Shown here piece by piece: positions 18,438-25,881 of a stretch of DNA of 64,000 bases. The first letter of the stretch is position 1; each line of letters starts with the position of its first letter. Both the position numbers and the translations under genes were made by a program. The stretch lies in contig CAIKHZ010000229.1 in NCBI GenBank assembly GCA_903827375.1, forward strand, positions 1 to 64,000. Direction: 5' to 3'. The notes under the pieces are model-generated. The model was not told where the DNA came from, searched no databases, and saw only the letters and a list, made by a program, of their open reading frames with translations. The stretch comes from Akkermansiaceae bacterium. Lineage in GTDB: Bacteria > Verrucomicrobiota > Verrucomicrobiia > Verrucomicrobiales > Akkermansiaceae.

Positions 18438-20132
18438 CTACTTGCTAACCGGTGTAAGCTTGATCTCGCTGAGGTTCATCACCGCCGCAGCCTGCATCTT
18501 TGTCGCCTTGATCGTGACGACAGCCGCGCCGGATTTCGCGATCACGATCTCACCCAGCGAAATTTTCTTGAAATCGTCAAAACTGCCCGTCGATTCAATA
18601 TGCCCGGAGACTTTTTGATCGCCGACGGTCACATCAACGTCGCTGCCCGCACAATCCGGGCCGCAAGCATAGGTCAGGACGACATGGTACACACCTGCCC
18701 TGGTATCTACAGCCCAGGAAATCTTCACGTCTTTGTCAGTCCATCCACCGATGTTCTTCACGGATTTGGATTCCTGAAGAGACGCACATCCTTCGATATC
18801 GGCGTTTGCAGCGGCCAGCAACAACGACCCGTCAGAAGCCCGGACAGTGGCAGGCCCATCCAAGTCGATCACAATGACACTGTCGATCTTGTCTGGTGCC
18901 TCGGCAGGCAGCGTGATCGCAACCCCCATATCGTTCGAGATCGACTGCAGAGCCTGGTCTGGCGCAATCAGCAATGCCACCTTGCCCGGCTTGTTGGCGA
19001 GCGGCACGAAAAGTTTGCCATCCTTGGGCCAGTTAAAAACATGAAGATAGAGTTTGCCATCTTTCTGCGTGGCGCGGCCCCACGGCAACTCCCCCAAAGG
19101 ACTCGCTGTTGCGCCGTAAATTGATCCACCGTTCACACGAGTCCACTTGCCAATCGCTTCCAATCGTTCAATGGATGGGGTGGGAATCAGGCCCTCCGAG
19201 GTCGGACCAACGTTCAACAGCAAATTACCGCCCTTGCTGGCACAGTCAACAAGACTGCGGGCAAGGTATTCCGTGGATTTCCAGCCTTGATCATTCTTGT
19301 TGTAGCCCCAATGCCCGTTCATGGTCATGCAGGTTTCCCAGTCAGCCCCCTTCCTCAAAGAACCCGCTGGAATCGTATTCTCATGCACCTCATAGTCACC
19401 GCCTTTGTCTACACCAAAGTTGTCTTTGATGACAATATTCGGCTTGAGAGTGTGAATGTAAGCGCAGACCTCAGCTCCCTGATCTGGTGTCCACGGCCCT
19501 CCCTGGCCATCGAACCAGACAAGTCCGGGATCGTATTTCGTTATCAGTTCTTTGAGCTGCCCCTTTACAAATTCCACGTAGCGGTGCATGTCGGGCTTGC
19601 CGGTAGCCAGATCATTGTTAGGAATGCGTTCCGCATAATCGGGATGTTGCCAGTCCCAGATAGAGTAATACACACAAAACACGATCCCTTCCTTCTTACA
19701 CTCGACTGAGAGTTCCTTGAGCGGATCGCGCTTGAAGGGTGTGGATTTGATACACCAGTCGGTCAGCTCCGACGGGTACATTCCAAACCCGTCATGATGC
19801 TTGGCGGTGATGACGAGATAATTCATCCCGGCGTTCTTCGCGATACGCACCCACTCCTTGGCATCGAATTTCACGGGGTTGAACTGCCCGGTGTACTTTG
19901 CGTATTCAGAAAGCGGCATCTTGGTCTGGAACAGGAACCATTCGCCTTGGTCTTTCTGGTCCTTGTACTCTCCAGCGGGAACGGAATAAAGCCCCCAGTG
20001 AATGAACATTCCGAAGTTAGCCTCGCGAAACCACTTCATCCGGGCATCGCGCTCGGACTTGGTTTCAGCCGCTCCGGCCAGGCATGACAGCGAGAGTAGC
20101 ACGGCAACCCTAGAAATCAGGATCTTACGCAT
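18438..20132 (-). CDS. GH29 alpha-L-fucosidase, secreted
   Basis: A 564-residue protein. ATG 20132 is supported by AAGGAA 8 nt upstream and begins the signal peptide MRKILISRVAVLLSLSCLAGAA; the ORF track start at 20222 is not used. The GH29 barrel is clear: ANFGMFIHWGLYSVPAGEY, VITAKHHDGFGMYPS, VYYSIWDWQHPDY, and GLVWFDGQGG carrying the likely nucleophile Asp. GGNLLLNVGPTSEGLIP closes the barrel. A C-terminal galactose-binding-like domain (about 440-564) with DGSLLLAAANADIEG follows. It hydrolyses terminal alpha-L-fucose outside the cytoplasm. It appears to be the first intact gene of the glycosidase operon. Upstream lie two gene relics and a divergent GreA/B-like gene, so a promoter is probably between 20133 and 20270, though I cannot mark boxes. 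Confidence 0.92.
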   Translation of the reverse strand: MRKILISRVAVLLSLSCLAGAAETKSERDARMKWFREANFGMFIHWGLYSVPAGEYKDQKDQGEWFLFQTKMPLSEYAKYTGQFNPVKFDAKEWVRIAKNAGMNYLVITAKHHDGFGMYPSELTDWCIKSTPFKRDPLKELSVECKKEGIVFCVYYSIWDWQHPDYAERIPNNDLATGKPDMHRYVEFVKGQLKELITKYDPGLVWFDGQGGPWTPDQGAEVCAYIHTLKPNIVIKDNFGVDKGGDYEVHENTIPAGSLRKGADWETCMTMNGHWGYNKNDQGWKSTEYLARSLVDCASKGGNLLLNVGPTSEGLIPTPSIERLEAIGKWTRVNGGSIYGATASPLGELPWGRATQKDGKLYLHVFNWPKDGKLFVPLANKPGKVALLIAPDQALQSISNDMGVAITLPAEAPDKIDSVIVIDLDGPATVRASDGSLLLAAANADIEGCASLQESKSVKNIGGWTDKDVKISWAVDTRAGVYHVVLTYACGPDCAGSDVDVTVGDQKVSGHIESTGSFDDFKKISLGEIVIAKSGAAVVTIKATKMQAAAVMNLSEIKLTPVSK

Positions 20133-20140
20133 GTTTATGT

Positions 20141-20146
20141 TTCCTT
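20141..20146 (-). promoter_or_regulatory. Shine-Dalgarno of the GH29 gene
   Basis: AAGGAA is 8 nt before the ATG at 20132 (AAGGAAACATAAACATG), selecting the internal start over the ORF-track start at 20222. Confidence 0.6.
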
Positions 20147-20273
20147 GGGTTGAATTTGTGCTCAGTGAGGTACTGTGGTGCCATAAATCGTCGCCACGAT
20201 GGCATCCGTTCGAACAGGCCATGGTCTGTAGGTGCTTTTCATATGATGGAAAATTCTCAACTCGCTGTTGGGA

Positions 20274-20378
20274 TTACGGGGTATTCCCAGGTTGAATCTT
20301 ACCGTTGGCATCAACATGGATGGGCAGTATCAGCCGCACCGACAACAGGCCGATCACAGCGATTAATGGTTTCTTCAT
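20274..20378 (-). pseudogene. internal-deletion scar of a second SGNH-GH43 gene
   Basis: The minus strand encodes a complete 34-codon frame. Its first 14 residues, MKKPLIAVIGLLSV, match the signal peptide of the intact SGNH-GH43 protein (MKTYLKLPIIAMIGLLSV). Its last 17, LPIHVDANGKIQPGNTP, are identical to that protein's C-terminus, including the stop. DNA similarity continues past the stop (ACTCGCTGTT shared with 9155-9164). About 500 codons are missing between the joined ends, and the frame is kept. This is a collapsed duplicate of the gene at 9169-10776. Its ATG overlaps the stop of the upstream fragment (ATGA). A functional micropeptide is possible but unlikely. Confidence 0.85.
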
Positions 20379-20662
20379 GGTTCAAGGGGCTGTGGGACTT
20401 TCAGCCGCAGCCAATCGTGTGTAAAGACTAAAAGCACGGCCGGAACGGGGTCGCTGAAATCTTCCAACACGCCGTGCCACTTGCCTTCCGCATCGCGCCA
20501 AAGGGCCATGTGAACTCGCTCGGGCAGATCGATGGCTAACCCGCCGCAACGGAACGATTCCAGTGCGCTGGCCGCCAGGGCATCCAGCTTGTCGTTCTTG
20601 TCGAGCCGAACGGTGGCCACACCGACTGCGTCGGAGGTGACATCGTGGCCGTGCACATTCAT
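20375..20662 (-). pseudogene. C-terminal fragment of an unidentified protein
   Basis: A 95-codon minus-strand frame (MNVHGHDVTSDAVGVATV ... LLVFTHDWLRLKVPQPLEP) with coding-like composition but no signal peptide and no start signal. It reads like the end of a longer protein, with alternating strands such as ERVHMALWRDAEGKWHGVL. No upstream extension exists because the frame closes and the divergent GreA/B-like gene begins at 20710. It ends in TGA overlapping the ATG of the SGNH-GH43 scar. Position and length suggest another truncated gene of the glycosidase cluster. Family not recognised. Confidence 0.4.
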
Positions 20663-20709
20663 CTGAGTCTTGCTATCACCCCACGTTCATGCACGTTGGT
20701 CTGCCGCCG

Positions 20710-21171
20710 ATGAAATCTACCTTGCTTGAAAAAATCCGCATTGAACTGCGTGCCCGCTTGGATCGTCTGGCCAAGGCCGCGATGGATGCACATGCGGCGG
20801 CTACGGATCCAGGCAGCAAGGCGGAGGGGAAATATGACACCCGCAGTCTTGAAGCCTCGTACCTGGCGGCAGGACAAGCGCGGCAGGTCGATGAACTGGC
20901 CGAATCCCTACGGATCTTTGAATCCTTGGCCAGCTTGCCAGAATTCGAGATGGAGGACCCGATTGACGCTGGCGCTCTGGTGGAGGTTGAGTTGCGCGGT
21001 GAAACGTCCCATCTGCTGCTCGTTCCTGCGGCGGGTGGCCTGATCATTGAGGATCATGGACTGGAAATCACCCTCCTCAGTCCCGCCAGCGAACTCTATC
21101 GAAAACTCCTTGGAATGGTTGCCGGGGAATCCTCGGAAGAACCGGCGTTGTTAGTGATGGATGTGTGGTGA
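20710..21171 (+). CDS. GreA/GreB-family-like transcription factor
   Basis: About 153 residues from ATG 20710; a start at 20689 would add 7 residues. The N-terminal half is a helical coiled-coil-like segment (IRIELRARLDRLAKAAMDAH) followed by EGKYDTRSLEASYLAAGQARQVDEL, a pattern I associate with GreA/B-like proteins of about 150-160 residues. The C-terminal half is a small beta fold (VEVELRGETSHLLLVPAAGG, ITLLSPASELYRKLLGM) like the FKBP-type end of Gre factors. Such proteins bind the RNA polymerase secondary channel. The acidic tip typical of GreA is not obvious, so cleavage stimulation is uncertain. It is one of only four plus-strand genes and is divergent from the glycosidase cluster. It ends 226 nt before the convergent HzsA-SUMF1 gene. 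Confidence 0.5.
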   Translation: MKSTLLEKIRIELRARLDRLAKAAMDAHAAATDPGSKAEGKYDTRSLEASYLAAGQARQVDELAESLRIFESLASLPEFEMEDPIDAGALVEVELRGETSHLLLVPAAGGLIIEDHGLEITLLSPASELYRKLLGMVAGESSEEPALLVMDVW

Positions 21172-21397
21172 CGTTGCTGGCAAGGACGAGCCGATGCATG
21201 CACTGGCTTATGCTGTTTCCGTGTCTCCAGCAATGACAATATTTCAGATGCCGTCGGCACTTCAGGGAAGTGTACTGGCTCGAGTATTCGCCAAAAAACA
21301 ATGTCGTTTACTGGTTTCTGATCCCGGCCAGTTCCCGCTTCAAGCCAGAGCTTGGCGCTCACCCTTCGGATTCGTTGCCGATATTCAGCGCAGGCCG

Positions 21398-24300
21398 TTA
21401 GTCCTCGATGACCAGGCGGATGCCGACGTCAACCACTGGCTGGAAGGTTTCAAAGGGCAGTCGGATGGCCGATCTGGCATCAACTGGCCGACTTGCCCAC
21501 GAGCCGCCGCGGGCGACCTTGCGTTCTTTCAGGTCGCCGTTGTTTCGGCCGTCATTGTCCTTATACGGATAGGGTTTGTAGTTGGAGCGGGTCCACTCGT
21601 TGACGTTGCCGATGATGTCTTTCAAGCCCCAAGGATTGGCCTCATATTGTGCGACGTAATCCACCACAAACCACTTGTCTTCGAAGCGCTCGTCATGCAG
21701 CGGGAAATTCATTTCAGGTGGATAGGGGTTGCGGTGCATGATGATCGGGCCACCCTCAAAACCCACTTTGCTCCAACGGGTTTCACGTCCCGCTAGATTG
21801 GCAAACTTCGAGTAATCATCGTTGCGGCTGCCGTAAAATAGATCTCCAGCCGTGCCGGCCCTCGCCGCCCATTCCCACTGCGCCTCGCTCGGCAGGTTCA
21901 CTTTCAAGCCCGTCGTCTTGCTCAGCCACCGGCAGAAATCCATCGACCGCTGCCACGTCACACGCGCCACCGGTTGGTCGGCATGGTTGGCAATGTATCC
22001 CGGGAAGTTGTGATCCTTGCCATGTTGGTCGATGTAACGCGTGTCATGCGCCGGATCGAATTTTGCGTACTCGGAGTTTTTGACCTCGCACTCGCTGATC
22101 CAGAACGCTTTGTCGATCTTGACTTCGGCACACGGCGCTTCGTCGGCCATCCCGCCGTCACTGCCCATGATAAACGAACCGGCGGGAATTCTAACGAAAG
22201 CAATCTCACTGCCGTCGGGCATCTTCACCAGCTTGCGGGTTTCTCCTGATTTGGTTTGGAGCTCCTTGGCTTGGAGTGGTGTCATCGGGAAGCCCGCCAC
22301 GCTGAGTGGGGCGTTAGAATGCGCCGCCACTTCCGGTGGCTTCACATATTGGGGGGGCTGGCCCGCTTTGATTTCCTGCTCACGGCGGTCATATTCGTCC
22401 TCGGGAGACACATCATTGTTAGCAAACAACTTGGCCAGCTCCAGGCGGCGCTCTTTTTGCTTGTGGCCTTCGAATTCGCCGGGGCTCCACTTTCCTTTGA
22501 ACGGAGCGTTGAGGTCGATCCATGCATACAGCCGGTCCCAGCCCTCGCGGTCGAGAGTGACTCCGTGATGGCCTTTCTTGAGCATTTGGATCAATGGGCT
22601 CGTCGAGACGTGATAGTCCATCGGTGGCAACACTTCCATTTCACTCTCAGGCCCGGGTCGGCGGACGTAGGGATGGAGCAGGTTGTAGCCGTTGCCCATG
22701 GGTGGGGGCTTGAGGCCTGGCGGGCGATCTGGCCCGTCGTGGCAGCTGATGCAATACTTTTGGAGAACGGGGAGCACCTCGTGTTCGAATCCGAACGGGC
22801 GGGTATCGCCGTACCATGGTTTGATTTTGGCCATGGGTTTGGCGTCGGCCAAGGTTCGGCTTGCCGGCACCGAGCTGCGGTTGTCCTCGTGGCAGCCAAC
22901 GCAGGAAACCCGCTCGCTGGGCATGCCGACAATCCACGAGCGCATCAACTGCAGCGCCGCCCCATCGGCATCCAGCGGTTGGATAGATATGGGTGTGTTG
23001 GCGGGAATCTCAAAACATGCCGATCCATCGGGCTCCACCGGCACCGTTCCAAGGATGCGCTTGATGTCCCAGCCCGCCTCGACACCTAGCGATTCGTGGC
23101 CACCGGTTCCGACGTAGTTGAAATGATAGGCAAACACCCGCAGTGATTTGACGGATCCGACAGGCACGCCCTTGAGGCCGGGTCCCATATAAATACTGGC
23201 AATGTGCACGGACGCCGTCTTTGCGCCGGGTGTGATGCGGTCCGGAATGACGGGTGGCCGCGGCCGGGCCTTGAGCACGACAGGCTCGAACAAGGATGCC
23301 GCAGTGTCCTCCGCCAGCAACGTGATATTGTCAAAGGTATCAACCAGATAGATGCCCCACCTGTCCGCGTCCTTTGGCTTGGCGCTCACCAGGAAGAAAT
23401 TTTCATTCAGGGGCCATGGATAGACGAACATGGGCTTCCCCTGTTCATACTGGTTGCCGGTTTGTTGGTCGCACACATCACCGACGACTGGTTTGCCCCA
23501 ACCTGGAATTTCCGCCACACATCCGGTATCCGTTGCTGGCAGCACCTCGGTGTTGATGCGCAGGAACGACCCCGCAGGCCCCCATTCCTTGCTTGTGGGA
23601 TGGTATTTGAACGGGTATTTGCGGGCAAGATAGGGGTCGAAGATAACCATCCGCCCGAACTCGGCCACGTCGTGGTGGCCGCCAATGATGGCCACCACTT
23701 TTTGTTTGCTGCCGGGGATTGCCCGTGCCTGCAAGAGTGCCGTCGGGTAATACGAGCCACTGCCATATTCGGAGAGTTGCGATGTTCCATCGGGATTCAT
23801 CGTCATCAGGATGCGCGAAAAATAGTGCATCAGGTCTGAATATTCCCAGCGGGTGTAGAGGACCCGTCCGTCATTGTTGATGGATGGTGTGTAATCCGAG
23901 TCCTGCTCAAACGTGAGTTGGCGGACCGTGCCGGATACAGGATCGCAGAGATAGGTTTGGGCCATAGGGCGGCTGCCGTTCTCGCACGGCAACGCCTGAT
24001 AGGATGCGGTCGATAACAGAATGATCCGCCCGTCCGGCAGGTAGCATCCGTCAAACCAATCCACATCCGGGTATTCCTTGGGAGATACCTGTTTGAGCTG
24101 GGTGCCGTCCGCCTTGATTTCAAAAACCGCCCATTTGCGGTTGCTATCCATGCTCGAAAATAGCAACTTGTCACCTGAAAAATCCGGCTCGACGTCCCGC
24201 ACAACCACGTCAGTGCTGGGTTTGAACAGATGGTCAAAGCGAGGTTTTCCGCGCAGGTCGGACATCACGATGATTGAATCGTCAAACCCTCCGCGGGCGA

Positions 24301-24790
24301 TGGAAACGTGGCAGTGGCTGTTGAGAGAGATGAAGCCGTTGCCGCGCGGACGACGCACCATCAGCACCTGGGCATCGTCTAGCAGCGGATTGGCGAGAAG
24401 CGCCATGCGCATGCCCTTCATCAATTGTTCCGCCTCACCCAGCTTCGCCTGATCGCCGGTATCCAGAATCGTCTTGAGCTCAGCTTGTCTCGCCTTGAAG
24501 GCAGCGAGCGCCGCACGGTGGGCCTCAGCATCATATTTGTCCGGATAGCTGACGGCCAAGTTGTCGATAGCGCGGGCCACGGCATCCACATGGATGGCGG
24601 CAAATTCCCGCCGCAGCACCCGCAGCTTATCGCCGTCGGCGATGGTCAGCCCGGTACTGTTAGGGTTGAAGCGGAATTTGGGTGGAGGGGCGTCGGCCGC
24701 GCCTGACAATCCGGAGAGTGCCAACCCAGCTGCGAGTGCGACGAGCATTTTTTGTTGGCAGGTCATAACGATGCGTGGGGTGGGGGACAT
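21398..24790 (-). CDS. HzsA-like cytochrome fused to a SUMF1-like domain (paralogue B)
   Basis: An exported protein of 1130 residues (1122 if started at ATG 24766, which gives the cleaner signal peptide MLVALAAGLALSGLSGAA). Order: helical N-terminal region (60-140), a PD40/TolB-like propeller (150-480, GNGFISLNSHCHVSI, SDYTPSINNDGRVLYTRWEY), an HzsA-like segment (VPVGSVKSLRVFAY, GTVPVEPDGSACFEIPA), two heme sites CVGCH (about 630) and CISCH (about 680), then a complete SUMF1/FGE-like domain from about 855 (AFVRIPAGSFIMGSDGG, LPSEAQWEWAARAG, GNVNEWTRSNY). The FGE catalytic cysteines are absent: the GGS motif reads GGSWASRPVDARS. It is the last gene of the sugar-uptake operon, 6 nt after the NHL lipoprotein. 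Formylglycine formation is therefore not expected; the function is unknown. Confidence 0.8.
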   Translation of the reverse strand: MSPTPRIVMTCQQKMLVALAAGLALSGLSGAADAPPPKFRFNPNSTGLTIADGDKLRVLRREFAAIHVDAVARAIDNLAVSYPDKYDAEAHRAALAAFKARQAELKTILDTGDQAKLGEAEQLMKGMRMALLANPLLDDAQVLMVRRPRGNGFISLNSHCHVSIARGGFDDSIIVMSDLRGKPRFDHLFKPSTDVVVRDVEPDFSGDKLLFSSMDSNRKWAVFEIKADGTQLKQVSPKEYPDVDWFDGCYLPDGRIILLSTASYQALPCENGSRPMAQTYLCDPVSGTVRQLTFEQDSDYTPSINNDGRVLYTRWEYSDLMHYFSRILMTMNPDGTSQLSEYGSGSYYPTALLQARAIPGSKQKVVAIIGGHHDVAEFGRMVIFDPYLARKYPFKYHPTSKEWGPAGSFLRINTEVLPATDTGCVAEIPGWGKPVVGDVCDQQTGNQYEQGKPMFVYPWPLNENFFLVSAKPKDADRWGIYLVDTFDNITLLAEDTAASLFEPVVLKARPRPPVIPDRITPGAKTASVHIASIYMGPGLKGVPVGSVKSLRVFAYHFNYVGTGGHESLGVEAGWDIKRILGTVPVEPDGSACFEIPANTPISIQPLDADGAALQLMRSWIVGMPSERVSCVGCHEDNRSSVPASRTLADAKPMAKIKPWYGDTRPFGFEHEVLPVLQKYCISCHDGPDRPPGLKPPPMGNGYNLLHPYVRRPGPESEMEVLPPMDYHVSTSPLIQMLKKGHHGVTLDREGWDRLYAWIDLNAPFKGKWSPGEFEGHKQKERRLELAKLFANNDVSPEDEYDRREQEIKAGQPPQYVKPPEVAAHSNAPLSVAGFPMTPLQAKELQTKSGETRKLVKMPDGSEIAFVRIPAGSFIMGSDGGMADEAPCAEVKIDKAFWISECEVKNSEYAKFDPAHDTRYIDQHGKDHNFPGYIANHADQPVARVTWQRSMDFCRWLSKTTGLKVNLPSEAQWEWAARAGTAGDLFYGSRNDDYSKFANLAGRETRWSKVGFEGGPIIMHRNPYPPEMNFPLHDERFEDKWFVVDYVAQYEANPWGLKDIIGNVNEWTRSNYKPYPYKDNDGRNNGDLKERKVARGGSWASRPVDARSAIRLPFETFQPVVDVGIRLVIED

Positions 24791-24796
24791 GGCCGG

Positions 24797-25867
24797 TTAT
24801 TTGAGGTCGATGACCGAGATGGTGAAAAGTTTGCTGGCTGTGTGCGGGCCGTATGTTAAATTAATGTTAGATACATACAATTTGCCGTCACGCGGGAAGC
24901 ATTCCGACGGAGCATGGAGGCTGCCATCGGTGCCATCGCTCTCGCCGTTTTTTGCGACGATGGTGGCCTTGCCAGCCTTGTCGATTTTAATCACAGCGTT
25001 GCCGAGGAAGTCCGCCACCCAACAATTGCCATCCGCATCCACGTGCAGGCCGTCGCAACTTTCCATGCCCTGGTCCTTGGCAAGCACCGCCTGAGTTTTG
25101 ACCTTGCCATCCGCATCGAAGCTAACCTTGATGACTTCCCGGTCGCCGAAGTTACAGACATACATGTTGCCGTCTTTGTCGAAGTCCAAGCCATTGGCGC
25201 CGACCTTGTGCTCCTTGCTCTGGGTCATGAGTTTGACGGCAAGGTGGGGATCGTCCAAACCGGTGACGGTGATTGGCTTGGCGGGATCGAGCTCGCTGAG
25301 TTTGAATCGATAGACGCCACTTGGCATGGGCCCGTCACTGTTGATGGTGCTCTCGCAGACGTACACGCTATCGCTCCAGGCCGCCAAGCCGTTGGCCATG
25401 TTGAGGCCCAGCGCCACCACGTCGCAGCCCGTGGCCTTGCCGTCCTTCATGTTCACCCTCAGCACCCGGGATTTGGCGGGCTCCTTGGTGCAAAACGCCT
25501 GGTTATCCGCCACATATAAATTGCCATCTGCGCCGAATCCATTGCCTAACGGGCTGGCGAGCTTCGTTTCCGGGTGAGGCGGCAGCGTGATGACTTCCTC
25601 CAGTTTGTCATCTGGAGTGATTCGCAGGATCATGGCGGGAAATTCCTGATGGACGACGTTGTTCATCGATAGATAGATGCAGCCGTCCTTGCCGATGCTC
25701 ATTCCGTCCGGGCTGTTGTACTTGTCTGGCAGCAGGAAGCCGACGCGCGGTTTGGCGGCGTGCTCGGATGTTGCGGATTGGCCTAGTGCTGCGGGCTGAG
25801 GTTTGCTGCAACCGGCGCAGAGAGAGGCCACAGCTATCGTTAGGCTTAGTCGGTTCATCGGATTCAT
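24797..25867 (-). CDS. NHL-repeat/SMP-30-like lipoprotein
   Basis: 356 residues. A lipobox (VASLCAGC) at about residues 13-20 predicts a lipoprotein anchored in the envelope; ATG 25858 is an alternative start. The rest forms a six-bladed propeller of NHL or gluconolactonase type: GKDGCIYLSMNN, FGADGNLYVADNQAF, LDFDKDGNMYVCNFGDREV, HVDADGNCWVADFLGNAVI. Such proteins bind or hydrolyse lactones or simply bind ligands; no metal ligands can be assigned with confidence. It is 14 nt after the FGGY kinase and 6 nt before the HzsA-SUMF1 gene, so it belongs to the sugar operon. A role in processing an aldonolactone outside the cytoplasm would fit, but is inference. Confidence 0.75.
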   Translation of the reverse strand: MNPMNRLSLTIAVASLCAGCSKPQPAALGQSATSEHAAKPRVGFLLPDKYNSPDGMSIGKDGCIYLSMNNVVHQEFPAMILRITPDDKLEEVITLPPHPETKLASPLGNGFGADGNLYVADNQAFCTKEPAKSRVLRVNMKDGKATGCDVVALGLNMANGLAAWSDSVYVCESTINSDGPMPSGVYRFKLSELDPAKPITVTGLDDPHLAVKLMTQSKEHKVGANGLDFDKDGNMYVCNFGDREVIKVSFDADGKVKTQAVLAKDQGMESCDGLHVDADGNCWVADFLGNAVIKIDKAGKATIVAKNGESDGTDGSLHAPSECFPRDGKLYVSNINLTYGPHTASKLFTISVIDLK

Positions 25868-25881
25868 GGTTGGTTGGTGAG

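Noticed and set aside
21172-21397. Terminator ending in TTTTTT near 21292-21297 on the minus strand
   Set aside because: The nearest complementary arms (ACTGG/CCAGT) end about 11 nt before the T-run, too far for an intrinsic terminator.
22256-23089. 277-aa plus-strand ORF
   Set aside because: Antisense shadow of the HzsA-SUMF1 gene with no recognisable domain or start signal.
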